Positions 1-12,900 of a stretch of 62,643 nt of DNA are shown here, piece by piece. Below the pieces are notes generated by a model. That model was not told the DNA's origin. It was given only the letters and a program-made list of their open reading frames with translations, and ran no database searches. The position numbers were made by a program, and so were the translations under genes. Source of the stretch: Priapulus caudatus (taxonomy: Eukaryota > Priapulida > Priapulimorpha > Priapulimorphida > Priapulidae); NCBI RefSeq assembly GCF_000485595.1, contig NW_014577687.1:119884-182526 (forward strand), in the 5' to 3' direction. The number at the start of each line of letters is the position of its first letter. The stretch's first letter is position 1.

Positions 1-38
1 ACATCACCTCCATAGTCTTCTCACAACACCTGATGATA

Positions 39-82
<44 letters not shown>

Positions 83-403
83 AATAATAATATTAATATC
101 CTGGGAACTACGCATCACCTTCACTGTCTTCTCATAGCACCTGATGACGACGACGACGACGATAATGATGACGATAATATTAATGTATTATTAGTGATGG
201 CAGTAGTAAGGAATCTAGTCATCAGCAGTGCTGACTAGTACTAGCATTATTCACAAAGAAAAGTGTGGTGAGGGCATAGGATTAGAGAAGGTAGCGCCAC
301 CTGTTACTTGCTTTAGGCATTGTTAAGAGACATTGAAAGTCTTATGCAACGAGAAGTGCGGAAGGTTTCACGCGTGGTGTGCGTTGCCACGACGACCACA
401 CAC
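1..403. other. left-edge ATM intron with trinucleotide repeats
   Basis: Intron downstream of exon 49. It has a GAT/ATA run at about 35-95 and a second GAC/GAT run at 145-180. No exon is seen; the next ATM exon toward the FATC domain lies outside the window. Confidence 0.6.
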
Positions 404-518
404 CTGCGGAAGACGCCTTCGGTGCCAGTGATGCCCATACCATCGACGATGTCTCGTGTAAGCCGGAAGGGCACCGTCTCCGGAGTCGGCAGTATCCTGC
501 CTTGCTCAAATGCAATTC
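404..518 (-). CDS. ATM: ATM exon 49: kinase activation segment
   Basis: Encodes [17 protein letters not shown] and [14 protein letters not shown], the activation segment and start of the C-lobe helices that follow the HIDLG motif. The acceptor is cccgcag, the donor gtgtgtgg. It starts two bases into a split Gly codon and ends in phase 2. Confidence 0.95.
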
Positions 519-3500
519 CTGCGGGATAAACAGGGCGAAAAATCGCTAAAGATACTACATCCTTGAGATCCTTGAAACACTGATAGATAAAACATGCTCT
601 TACACTATACCATACAATAAATAAATAAATATATATATATATATATATATATAGGCCATTTAAAGGAAACCCCTAGCATCCTTTATAGACACTGACATGT
701 GTCCTTCTATAGAGGTGATTTCGCTGCACGTCTGTCATTCAAGAAAACCGCCAAGTGTCCTTTATAGACAGGTGACTGTTCTGTCCTACCATGCCACACA
801 GCCAGCCTCACGAGTTCTCATTCCACCATTTAAAACAAAAACTGCCAACTAGATGGCTGCAGACTGTCATCGAATGCCTCTTGAATTGCACATCATTCTG
901 TGCACTGATGCACTTACCTAAATCAATGTGCACGAGCTCAGCTGTGTTACGATCGACCAGAATGTTCTGAACGTGCCTATCTCCTAGTCCAAGGATGTAT
1001 CCAACTGTAGTCAAAAAAATCGAATCGGCTAGGCTCAAATCGCCACTCAAACATGCTAGCGCATGTTTCACATGCAATTGGCTACGTATACAATAATCAC
1101 GTAACATCTGGAAGGGTGAAGATAAGAATGAAACAAGTTGCAGTTTAAACACAAATGTGAAGATGGATCTACAATTCGCTCAGGGCAACAAAGAAGAACA
1201 TAAACAATGACGTCGACATAAACAACAAAATCAACAACCCGTCAGCATGCACCAGTAATATTCCGCCGGCTATAATTGACTGCCGGCTCCACAATCAAGA
1301 ACAATTAATAACGACAACAGCAACAACAACAACAGCAACAACAACAACAACAACAACGATATGACAACAGATATAGGAATCACGTGCCTAACGGATGGAA
1401 TTCTGCTTAAACCAGACCGCCAGCTCCACAATCAACAACAACAACAACAACAATAACAACAACAATAACAACAACAACAACAACAAGAACGACGAAAACA
1501 ACAACAACAACGATGACGACAACAACAACAACAACGATGACAACAACAACAGCATTGGCACGCACCTATAGAATTCGTCGCCACACTGCGCGTGTACGCC
1601 AGCTTCCGCTCGAACCAGATCGCCGGCTCGACGAAGCCCTCGAAGAAGAAGTGTCGGAAGACGGGCAGGAAGTGGCGGCACGCGTCGAGGAACGCCGCGA
1701 GCTTGTCGCTGCCGCTCGCCGCCAACATCACGCGCCGACACGCCGACGCCGTCCAGTCGCCCGGCCGGTACTTGTGGTGCGCGCCGCCGCCACGCTGGCT
1801 GTCACCGACGAGGTAGACGCCGAGCGGGATCGTGTCCTCACACCACTCCAGCAGCCCGCTGCGCTGAGAGAGCGGCATCACCTGACGCAGAACATAATAA
1901 CACCCATAATCATGTCCCCGTCGTCGATAGGAAAGTGTAGAGAGCGGCATTAGGTGGATTAGGACGTAATAAATACCAGATAATCTTCCTACTGTTGATA
2001 ACAAGGTGTGCAGAGTGGCATTAGCTGGTGTAGGGTGTGATAAAATCTAGATAATCTTCCTACTGTCGATACAAAGTGTGGCGAGCGGCATTAGCTGGTG
2101 TAGGGTGTGATAAAATCTATATTGATCAACTTTCTATTGTTGATGCAAAAATACAGTGACGGGTAGAGGTGAAGTAGAACGTCGTAGAGTATTTAGATTA
2201 TTTTCTTACTGTCGGTCGAGGAGTGAAACTGTACTGCTTGAGATGGTGAACAGCTGAATGGTTTAGTATATCACTTACTTTTATGCTACTTTTATTAGCA
2301 GCGTTTGCTATAAAACACGTAACTTTCATTCAGCAGATTGAATATTTGAGCCTTCACTATTACTTTTTGAGTAAATTCATTTATCTCTTGAACTCAGCAC
2401 ACAGAACTGCCAAAGATATACGCATCCTTTAATCAGTAGTAAACTGCAATTTTTTTTTCACTACTACTTCTGAATTAAATTCGAATTCAGTATGATCGAT
2501 CTCTTCAACTGAGTACCTTGTACTGGCGTATGTGCAGTCGGCGTTTTCTTGTCTCCTGCTGACCCTGCAGCAGTCTGTTGACTATAGCAAACACCTGCTG
2601 CATCACAGCATCCTGTCTCAGATCATCCCTAGCCTGCAGCAAAATCAAATGTTAAATAATTCAGTCAATGAGCAAACCTTGAAAATTCATAGTGTAAGAC
2701 TGTTTAGTACGATGATCATAATCAACCGTAATAATAGGACTAAATTAAGGTACTGTGGCTACCGTAACTGGTAGAAAAATACATGTAGATCAGTTTAGGG
2801 AATGGCTTTACACCGACCTTGACTAGTTGTCTTCGCTGCTTGCCATCAGAGCTGAGGCAGGTGATTATCTTGGGAAGGTTGAGACCACCGGCTAGTTTAA
2901 ATGTCGGCGCAAACCTGACGACGTGCACGATGTTCTTGTACTCGCATGTCGGATCCACCTGCAAGTTTGCGCGGATCGTTGCAGAGAAAATGAGAAGAAT
3001 GCGTCGGTTAGCGGTAGAGAGTTAAGTAGACGTAACAGTATCTTCTGTTAACAATATAATCTACATTCAATGCAACTATTGCTAGATGGCAAAGACTCCA
3101 TGTGGGCAATAATATCGTAGTGTTGCTGCCAATTAAAAAAGGATTCCAAACTTTTCTATGGCAGTCACTGCTACTATCATTACATCTCTTGATTACATTT
3201 ATTAACTCGACGACAGAAATTCAATAAAAGCATGCACAGATCTACTCCGTTACGAAAGAATATTGATTACATAATTATAGAAAATCGACGAGTGTTCACG
3301 ATAACAGTGAGAATGCCTGCAACCTCTCAACAATCACCATGCAGTCAATGCTGCCACACGAAAACTCTCACGTATAGATCTAATTGCAGACATGCAGTGT
3401 CGCATACCCATTCCTCTATACTATATACTACTCTACTCTATACTTTTATATACTTCTCTACTCTATACTTTTATATACTTCTCTACTCTATATACGAAAC

Positions 3501-3924
3501 TCATTTCCCCATATATCGCGTGCGCGTTGAGCATACCGGCAGCTCAAGCGTCGGCACGGCAACGTTGTGCAGGTTGGCGAGCGCGAGCAGATGCTGGCTC
3601 GCCGGGATGTTGATCGACTGAGTCTCCTTCTTGTGAGCGCTCGCGTCGAGGTAGGCGAGCGAGATGTAGGCGTCGGACAGCGCCTCCATGTTGGCGATGA
3701 TGTCACCGTGACCTCTGACCCGCAGCAGGTTCAACATGTTCTTGGCGGCGAGCACTCTGTCCTGGAACCGACAACCGGCAGATGATACCCGGGGAAGTAA
3801 GTGGAGATTGGACCGGCCACGCCTTTATAGTCGATAAGAAACATTGCTAGGTCATCCGTGACGTTGAATACTCAAGGAGAGAGAAAGAGAGAAAGAGAGA
3901 GGGGGGGGAAAGAGAGAGCGAGAG

Positions 3925-3959
<35 letters not shown>

Positions 3960-6900
3960 CATTCATTCCTCTAATTTAAAGAACTTTGGCAAAAGTTACC
4001 TCTTCCACGACCGAATTCTCCTTGACCTTTGACCTCCGGCCGCGACCGGGTGTGGTCTTGGAAGCGAACAGCTCGGTGTCTTTGTAAGAGTTTGCTAGCG
4101 CGAGAATGATGGGTAGCGTGTGGTGCGGGTGGTCCTTCACTGTACGCACGATCAGCTGAAACAGAAAAGCATCCGTGCCAGTCACCGTAATAAAGTGCAC
4201 ACAGATAATCTAGGACAGACACACATGAAACTAAGTAACATCACAGGAGGGGCGATGAGGGTAAGGTATAGCATGCGCCAAAACTAATTTAAAGGCACCA
4301 TCACATTTGCCCTCTCTTCACTACATTAAAAAAACAATGACTTGGTTATCAATTGATAAACGTTATCAATTAAACTTATCAATTAAGGAATGTCTGGTTG
4401 GAGAATCAAGCATGTTATTATGCACACAGATACATGTACGCACACATGAACATGCACATATGCACGTGCACATCAGCGAAAAAAATACACGGGAGCGGCG
4501 AGCGATTTCGCTCCCGTCAGCTTTCAAAGCGCTCTGGTAACAACAATTACGAGAGCGAAAATTTTGAAAGCTACGAGAAAAAATCGCTCCCGTGCCGCCG
4601 GCAGCGTTACGACCCGTTCCTCAACGTAGACAGCTAGGGTATCCAAAACATCTAGAGCTGCATGAACTCCCTCAACGCATGATTCGCCACACGAACAAAA
4701 ACTCGCGACAGTCTAAGAAATCAATGTGTTTTTATAACCGCGTAACAATAAGTTTATATATCGCAGGGGTTATTGTGGGAAGTTAGGGCACGACCAGTGC
4801 CACCTGACACGCACGTAATCAAAGCTGTTTTCTGAATTCGTCACGTAGAAAGTGGACTGTTTTTATTCAGGTAGATATTTAGAAGAAATGTAAACTGTAT
4901 ATACTTGAAGATTCTAGGCACTTGTAACTTTGTGGATGTGCGGCAGCATTGATAGATCTATGCATGGGTGTACCGTGGACTGGGGAAGAGAAAAACGAAA
5001 GTAAAACCTTACCCAGAAGCTCCCCCGACATTCCTAGAGATTGAAACATTATTTGACCAACTCTAATTAAGTTACATCAAGAGTTAATGAAGACACTATT
5101 TGTCTTCATTAACTCCTTGTTATGCGTATGCTGTTTATATACTATTTTGTTACTCACTGCTAGTAAATAAGCTGACCACCAAATTTTTTTGCAGGTCCAC
5201 CAACTTTCTGAAGTTGGTGGTCCTGCTGTCCACTAGATTTTCAGCCGAAATTCGAACCCTGCGGTGCCGGGCTCGACAAACCCGCTTGCCCGATGACCCG
5301 GGGCAACCAAAATTCGCCCCGGGGCAGGTAGCTTGAAATTGCACTTCCCTGTTCGGGGAAGCAAGTTTTTTTTATTGAATGGCTAGACATAACGAGATTT
5401 GAATTAAAAAACAATGCGAATGAGACAATCAGTGCATGCAGTCATACTTTGTACACAACATGCATACAGCAACATGTAAACCCGGCCTCCCTGATTTTGT
5501 CACCATTAGGAATAATTTGTGACCTCGTCGATTTCGCCAAAGCATAATCTTGACTTTTGTTTGGGAAACACCTTTACGATAATTAGACACAATTTCTGGC
5601 TTCTGAGACATTATTAGAGTCAGTGCATCAAAATTATGAGAATTTTAACAAAATCATGCTATGAAAAAGTAGCTCTGGCCAAGCTTAAAATAGCTCCCGT
5701 AAACAAAATTACGAGAGCTCTTTTTTTCATACAAAATCAAAAAAGAGCTCTCGTAATAAAAAAAGTATTTTTTAGGCTGGTGCACATACCCATTTGCATT
5801 TTGAGACCTCAATTTCCATGCTATTTATTTGCTTAACAACATAACACATAATATTTCAATCTTTATTAAGATACCTACATAACATTAGGAGCACATCAAA
5901 CCGAGATGAATTTGATTTGCTCCTGATGACACATATCATACCATGACGGGAGCGACTGCAATAAAATTAGTAGCAGGAACAATTGCGAACAGATGGGGTG
6001 AAGAGTCATGAACTACCTCGTCTAGTGTGGGTTGGAACAGTGAGCTGTGTTGCTGTTTGGTGCTCATACGCGCGGCCAGCTGGTACATCAACGCGAGAAA
6101 CTTGTGCGACTTGATGCATCCCACGCCATCCTGAAAACATCAGCATTAATATTCAGCTTCAAATTAATCGTAGTGTTTTGCTCAATATCCCGACAAAACA
6201 AGAAACCTCTGGGCAAGAGAAACTAGCATAACCCTATCGCTGTCACATTTCATATATTTTTATATTAACAGTCACAACTTCACCATATATTGTCTTCTGG
6301 AATAAAAGCCAGTAGTTAATATTATGTCAATAGAGGTCATTAAAACCCTATTATTATATTTTTCTACCGTTATAACCGTTTCACCTTTCTTTTTTGTCTT
6401 TTTTATAGATCTATGACTATTCTATTTATATATCTACTATTATGCTGTACGTGTGTGTGACATGTCTTTGCCTTATCTACATAGGCAGCTTTTTAACTCT
6501 GAATCAGGAACAACGAAACCAATAGCCTTTTTAAGGAAGGACTCAGTCCACTTTTTTTTATATCGTCCGAATTTTGTATCTCCCTAAACCACTGTGAAAT
6601 CACTGACCCTAACAGTGTCTCATATCAGCATAAACATGTGTTAGTCCTTGATGACTCCTCTTACATTCATCTATAACTGTGAAGAGCTTGCAAGCTCACG
6701 TTCTCATATTTATCAACATAGCATAATTATAATCAATCAATAAATATTCTATTGTGTTGAAGCAGAACTCGTACTTTGATGACTCATCTCACATCCATCA
6801 CAGACAGTGAGAAGTTGCAAGCTCACGTTCTCACCTTAATCAATAAGCCATCAATAAATCAATCAATAAACTAAAACAATGAGTAAACGAGAACAAAACG

Positions 6901-9900
6901 ATGATTCGCTCGCGATCGCGCCGCCCGCGTCACACCTTGATGAGGGCGTTGACGTCGTCGTTGTTCGCGTTGTGGAACCACAGCGAGACGAGGCGGAACA
7001 CGCGCAGGTCGTGATCGTCGCCCGCGCGCAGCAGCCGCAAGTAGTTGTTCACGGCCTTCACGAGGAACGTGTTCTTCTGGCGTAGCATGTCGCTCATCTC
7101 GCGCTGGTCGAGGATGCTCTGTTTCTCCAGCGTGATGAGCACGCGACTCGAGACACTGCGGGGAGAGAGAGAGGACACCTGCACACCTGTCTATAAAGGA
7201 CACTTTTACGCCATGCTTCTTTTTCACCTCTGAAGAATCTAGCCTGACGCTGCGGGGGAAGAGAGTACACTCGTCTATATAACGGACATGCACACCTGTC
7301 TATAAAGGACACTTTTACGCCACGCTTGTTTTCCACGACCTCTGAATCTAGCCTGACGCTGCGGGGAAAGAGAGGACACCTGTCTATAAAGGACGCCTTC
7401 ACACCGCGTTTTTTTCACGACCTCTTCACTCTAGCTGCTTCTCTCGCTCTGCTTCTTGATGGAATGATGGGCATTTCTGTAGCAACCTTCACGTGCACCC
7501 GACGAAACCTAGCGTTAACTACGAAGTTGCTGCACTAAATTAAAAGCAAAAATGCAGCAGCATTCTTGGGAGCAAAAACGTGGGTGAGGCATAGAAACGT
7601 GCGCGCATTAAAACAACAGCAGCAGTGCAATAGAGGGTCAATAACTGATATTTCCCCGTGCGACAGCCAACACAGCATTACACACACGCCATGCAGCATG
7701 CCATGCCCATACCGTGGCACCGTCTCATCCGTGACCGGTGACTCCTCAACAACCTCTGTATCTGCGCTACGAAAAACCACAGTGACATCATTACCGACAA
7801 CCACTCTGCAATCGGAGAGAGAATTTGCAATGGGTACAACTAACGGGGAAGACGCCAATTACTCTAACGATGATTAATCCCCTCATCTCTCGCATAAAAC
7901 AGCCCTACTGCGCCACCACAATCGACGACAACCCGGGCAACATTTGGCAACAATTCCAGCAACATTCGGCAACACTTCCGGCAACATTCGACAACACTTC
8001 CAGCAACATTTTCCGCACGACTCCCGCCCGCGCTTACTTCTGGTTCCTGTCCATCGTCTTGATCATGCTGGCGGCCTCGCGGCTCTCGCGCAGCAGGGCC
8101 TGCTTCGCGTCGTACGTGCTCGAGCACATGTAGTCGACGACGTGACGGTACTGGTTGTCGGCGTATCGCGCGAGCGACAGGTAAGCATCCAGTGCCACGG
8201 CCGCCGCCTGCGCACCGCCTCTCTCCACGCACTCCACCGCCTGCAGAAAGAGGTCGCGTGTCAGCGCTCATCGTTAATTAAGGTATTTATTAACTAAATA
8301 ATTAATCATTCGCGGCCGAGACAGACGATAGAATGATGCACGGTGGCACTGCAATGGAGACTTGCTCGTAATTTTTCCGAAGTCGTTCGGGAAGTTGGGT
8401 AGGTGGGTGAGTAGCTACGGCAGGGGGCATTAATCAGGAATACACATAATAAAATAATAATGATTATTACATATTCAACATGGTATGCTGGTTAGTATAT
8501 ATTCCTGCATCACGACAGTGGACGCGCGTGTATACATGAATGGTTAAATAGGCATATCTTTGTGGTAAATACAAGTGGCCAGACCAAATATTTTCCACTA
8601 CATCAGTACATGTTTTTCAGAATACACGTTTCCTTGTTACACTCCAAAAACTGAATAAAGGTTATCTAAAATGAAACATCTAGGAAAAGACATAAATAAA
8701 AAAAAAAGATAGCCTTACTGGCATTAAAATTAAGGGAACAACATTTAGTATACGTGTTCAGTGTGAAACCATGGATAGATGGGTGAAGAGAGGTGTGGTA
8801 GCAGGTACATAGATGACAGCTATTTCTCCACCTTTTCGAGGTAATCCTCCATGATAACCTGAGGATGCTTAGAGTGGGTTGAAGCTAACCAGTCTCCATA
8901 CAGGCACAATGCCTTCGGGTACAGCGACGCATTTCGCCTCACTGATCCGTTCGCAGTTGCCTATACGCACAGGATAAAATCAGTTCATTTTATACAATTT
9001 GCATTATTTCCCAAATGCAGCTCAGCAGATTGTTTGTTCAGGTGATCATACTACTGCTACTACTACAATATACTAACTACTACTGTAAAATGCAATATGT
9101 AGTGTCACACAGACTTAAAAATCAAAGTAGTGCAATCAAGAGTCGAGCAATAGCATACGTTATAATTATATTGCTGATACGATAATAGCAATCGTTAGAT
9201 GATACATAACTATAAATATATTGTCGTAATATGTAATAGAACAAACCTTCTTGAGGTCACACACGAGTGACTTGAGCAAGCAGAGAGCCGTGTCGCACTC
9301 CGCGCGCGCCCAGTAGATCTTCGCTTCTTCCAAGTTCCACGACAACTCACCAGTCTGCCATTTCTGCTCCAGTTGCTTGATGCGAAATATGTTCTTCTCA
9401 GCAATCTATATTATATATGATTAAAATAAAAATATTTTTCATTAATATTCAGCAAACCGGAAGCAACATTCACTCACCTACAATTACGAGTTTACTAAAA
9501 CAATCCTTGTAGTTTCTAAACATCACAGGTTTCACTTAAAACAGCAATTTCTTGATTATACATACTAAACCGTGGGACATTACACATTGCTCCTCTTATA
9601 GTTATAGCTTTATTGACATCCACATGCAGTCCTCCTTCCACCCTCAAACAACCCCTCCGAATAAATTTCTTGAACGGCTGCCAAAACCGACCACACGCGG
9701 ATCAGCGGTGGCGCCACCTGCCTCGGTTTGGGTCAGCATACCTGGAGCAGGCCCGCCTCGCGCGCCAATCTCGACAGCCGCTCGAGACTGGTCATCAGCG
9801 CCCCCTGTAGGTCGACGTTGGCGGCGCCGCGACGTCGCGCCAGCACTGAGAGCACGGCGCAGCGCAGCGACAGCACCGGCTCCACAAAGTCGTAGTCTGC

Positions 9901-12900
9901 GACGCTGTAAACGTCACTGTGCTGCCACCGCTGCAGCAGGTCTCCCACCAACTCTGCCCTGCACAGGGGGACAAACAGACACACGCATGAAGAACGTGCG
10001 GTTAACGACCCGAAACACGTTCGCTTTGTTTCACGAAGAAACGAGGAATGATGATTTTTAAACATAGTCGGCGGTTTAGTTTTAGCCTTTTTGTTTCTCG
10101 TCTTAGTCAGGTTAGTTTTCGAGATTTAATTGAGTGAAAAGTCAAACAGGGTAACAGCTTTAACGGTTTGTAATAGACCGATTTGTTCTATTATGGATTT
10201 GATAATATGTTGAAAATAGATTGTAACTGTGTGAAAAAAGATGAGGCATAGATACAATACCTGTACGTATACAATTTACATGTACGTTACATCGCAGCAG
10301 AATTAGTAGTGTTAAAATATTAGAAGTGGTAGAGCAGTGGCGGTAAAATGGTCTCTGTTATAGACCAGTAGTAGTAGTAGTAGTGCTTAGTGCTTAGTAG
10401 ACCACTGTCACCCTTGAAGCATGTAACTTGTGTGTGTGTGTGGGGGGGGGGCGTGCGTATGTGTATGTATGTGTGCGTGCGTGCGTGCGTGTGTGTATAC
10501 CTGCAGATGACAGGCAGAGCTTGCTCTAGTTCGTTCAGGCACTGAAGGCTTGACAGAGCAGGGTAGATGTTCCGCGTCGTCTCCAGTCCTGCGTGCAGCA
10601 GCTGACCAATCACCGCCTCGCGGCCGGCGGCCAGCGACATGGCGGCAGATGCCTCGTTGCCGTCGGCAACCTGCTGAAGCGCGCTGTAGATTGTCTGCTG
10701 AAACTCCGCACTCTGGGACCTGTCCGGCGACACACACAAGGTAACATATGATCACGGAACTCTTTGTGATAGAAGTACTTTACAGTGGGAGGAATGTCTT
10801 TGAAGAAGCCGCTTTTATACATTTTACACATGAGAGGATGGAATCAGGGACTTAGAGAGATAGTGGGAAAGCCATTACCAGACAAGAATGTAAAGTACAG
10901 ATTAACACACTCCACGCTTTTCATACAGATCCTGATACCTCTTAAAATGTTTTTAAAACGTATAAAAAAAATGTAAAATCCGTCTTTATAAACCGAGTTT
11001 TACAGATTTCTGTTGTAATAATAAAAGTGAAAAAAACAAACTTCAATGCACACCGAATTTAATCTAAATCACCCAGAAATACGATTGCAAACCAGCATTC
11101 ACTGTAAGCTAACTGTAGAGTGTTCGGCCAACACACGCCTACCGGTTATAGTCATCAAACATACTAGTTATTAGGTATATAATATATGGTGAATACATAC
11201 CTATGGGTGGTATCCAGGTTCCACTGACCGAGGTCTCTCCACGCAGACCCGTAGAACACAGACTGCAGTCCAGCGTCATCCTCCATGCGATTCTCAGCTC
11301 TCAGCTGCTCCAGATAACTGTGCAGCACATGATCAAGGCCTGCGCACTGTAGGGCCTGCCGCAGACGGGGGAAAAAATACAGTTAAACCTATACAAGGCT
11401 CAATCGAGTGTCCTTTATAAATATGAGATCATTCTAGAAAGCAGGTTTCACTGTGTAATTGCAACTCATGGGAAATACCAAGTGTTCGTTACGAATCGGT
11501 GTGTCGTTCTAATACTATAGTGGTTTCACTGTTTAACTGCCACACTTAAGAGAAATACAGTAACAAGTGTTATTTATAGATACGGATAGATACTTATTTA
11601 TAAGGCTGTTTGTTCCGTAGAGGTATGAGTGAACGGTTTGAATGTAGTATAGAGTGTAGCACATTCAATTCACCTACATTTGCACTTACTCTACCTCGAC
11701 AATTTTATTTGTAACTTATCACGCCACGATATAGCGATCACCTTAACTATGCCAGTGCTGCCCTCTGCCGGTTGCTGGTGCGTTAGAAGATCGTAGGTTC
11801 CGAGCGCTCGCTCCCACTTGTTCTCCATCTCATACGTCGTGATTCTGTAATGGGAGGAACGGATGCGGTCATCACACAGAGCATTCAAGATTTGTATTGC
11901 ATTTCATTCAGTGTACCAGTACATTTTCATCGGCATACATACACACACGCACGCACACCCACATTTATATGTATACATCTATATATGTGCATGTATGTGT
12001 GTGTGCATACGTGTGCGTTTGCCAATGAAAATACCAAAATAAATAAATAAATAAATAAATTTATATAACATAGTTATTACACAATATATAGTTATTTATA
12101 TTGTATTATATACGCACGCAATAAGTCAGCACGCTCGATCAGCATGACCTAACCGGGCAACTTGAACAGCATGGGAGCGATCGGTGCTCACCTGGTAGCG
12201 GGGTCCGCAAGCCGTCCCACGACGCAGCCGTAGACGCAGTCAGAGTCGCCGATGGCCCTGTAAGCCTCCAGCAGCACGGCGTGCGCGCCAGCAGCGTGCG
12301 CGCCCACGCTGTCCAGCCGCGAGACAAAGAACGTCTGGCTTATCTCGCTCACCTCCTGCTGCGTCATCGTCGCCTTGCCGGCACGCTTCGGCGGCGGCAG
12401 TGGCAGCTCACTCCTGCAAACGTTGCTACGCGGTTCACGAAAGCGCTGTACAGGCGCTCCCCTACTTACAAACGTTCAAGTTACGAACTTTCAGCAATAC
12501 GAACAAACCTGTCTGTAAATTGTAAACACCACGTCGGTGCGGAAGTTCAACCGCCACGCAATCTCTCTTGATATCTTTTTCAAAAGAGTTGAGATGGGAC
12601 ACAAGAGGCAAGACCAACGAGGACAAATGCCATCTACATCTACAGGAGGTTATACAACCTTTAAAGCCATTCCCAGTCCCTGTTTCTCAGACTTTAAGTA
12701 ATACTGTTTAATGCTGGTAAAATATACTGTCGAGTATTATTGGGGTATAGCAGTACTGTACAAACCTTTTTTTACAATACTGTGTACAGTATTCAGTATT
12801 CATAAAAGTAATGTTGGACTTCCGAACATTTGGACTTACCCCCAGGAACCTATAGCTATCCTGTTCGTAATTAGAAGAACCGCTGTACTGCCTGTTCGAT

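Noticed and set aside
808-1152. A different PI3K-like kinase (SMG1, mTOR, ATR or DNA-PK)
   Set aside because: The catalytic motif alone is ambiguous, but N-terminal [12 protein letters not shown] and FAT segments match ATM specifically.
1388-2004. Poly-Leu/Cys/Thr reading frames
   Set aside because: They are translations of the CAA microsatellite; only the ATM exon 47 frame within them is coding.
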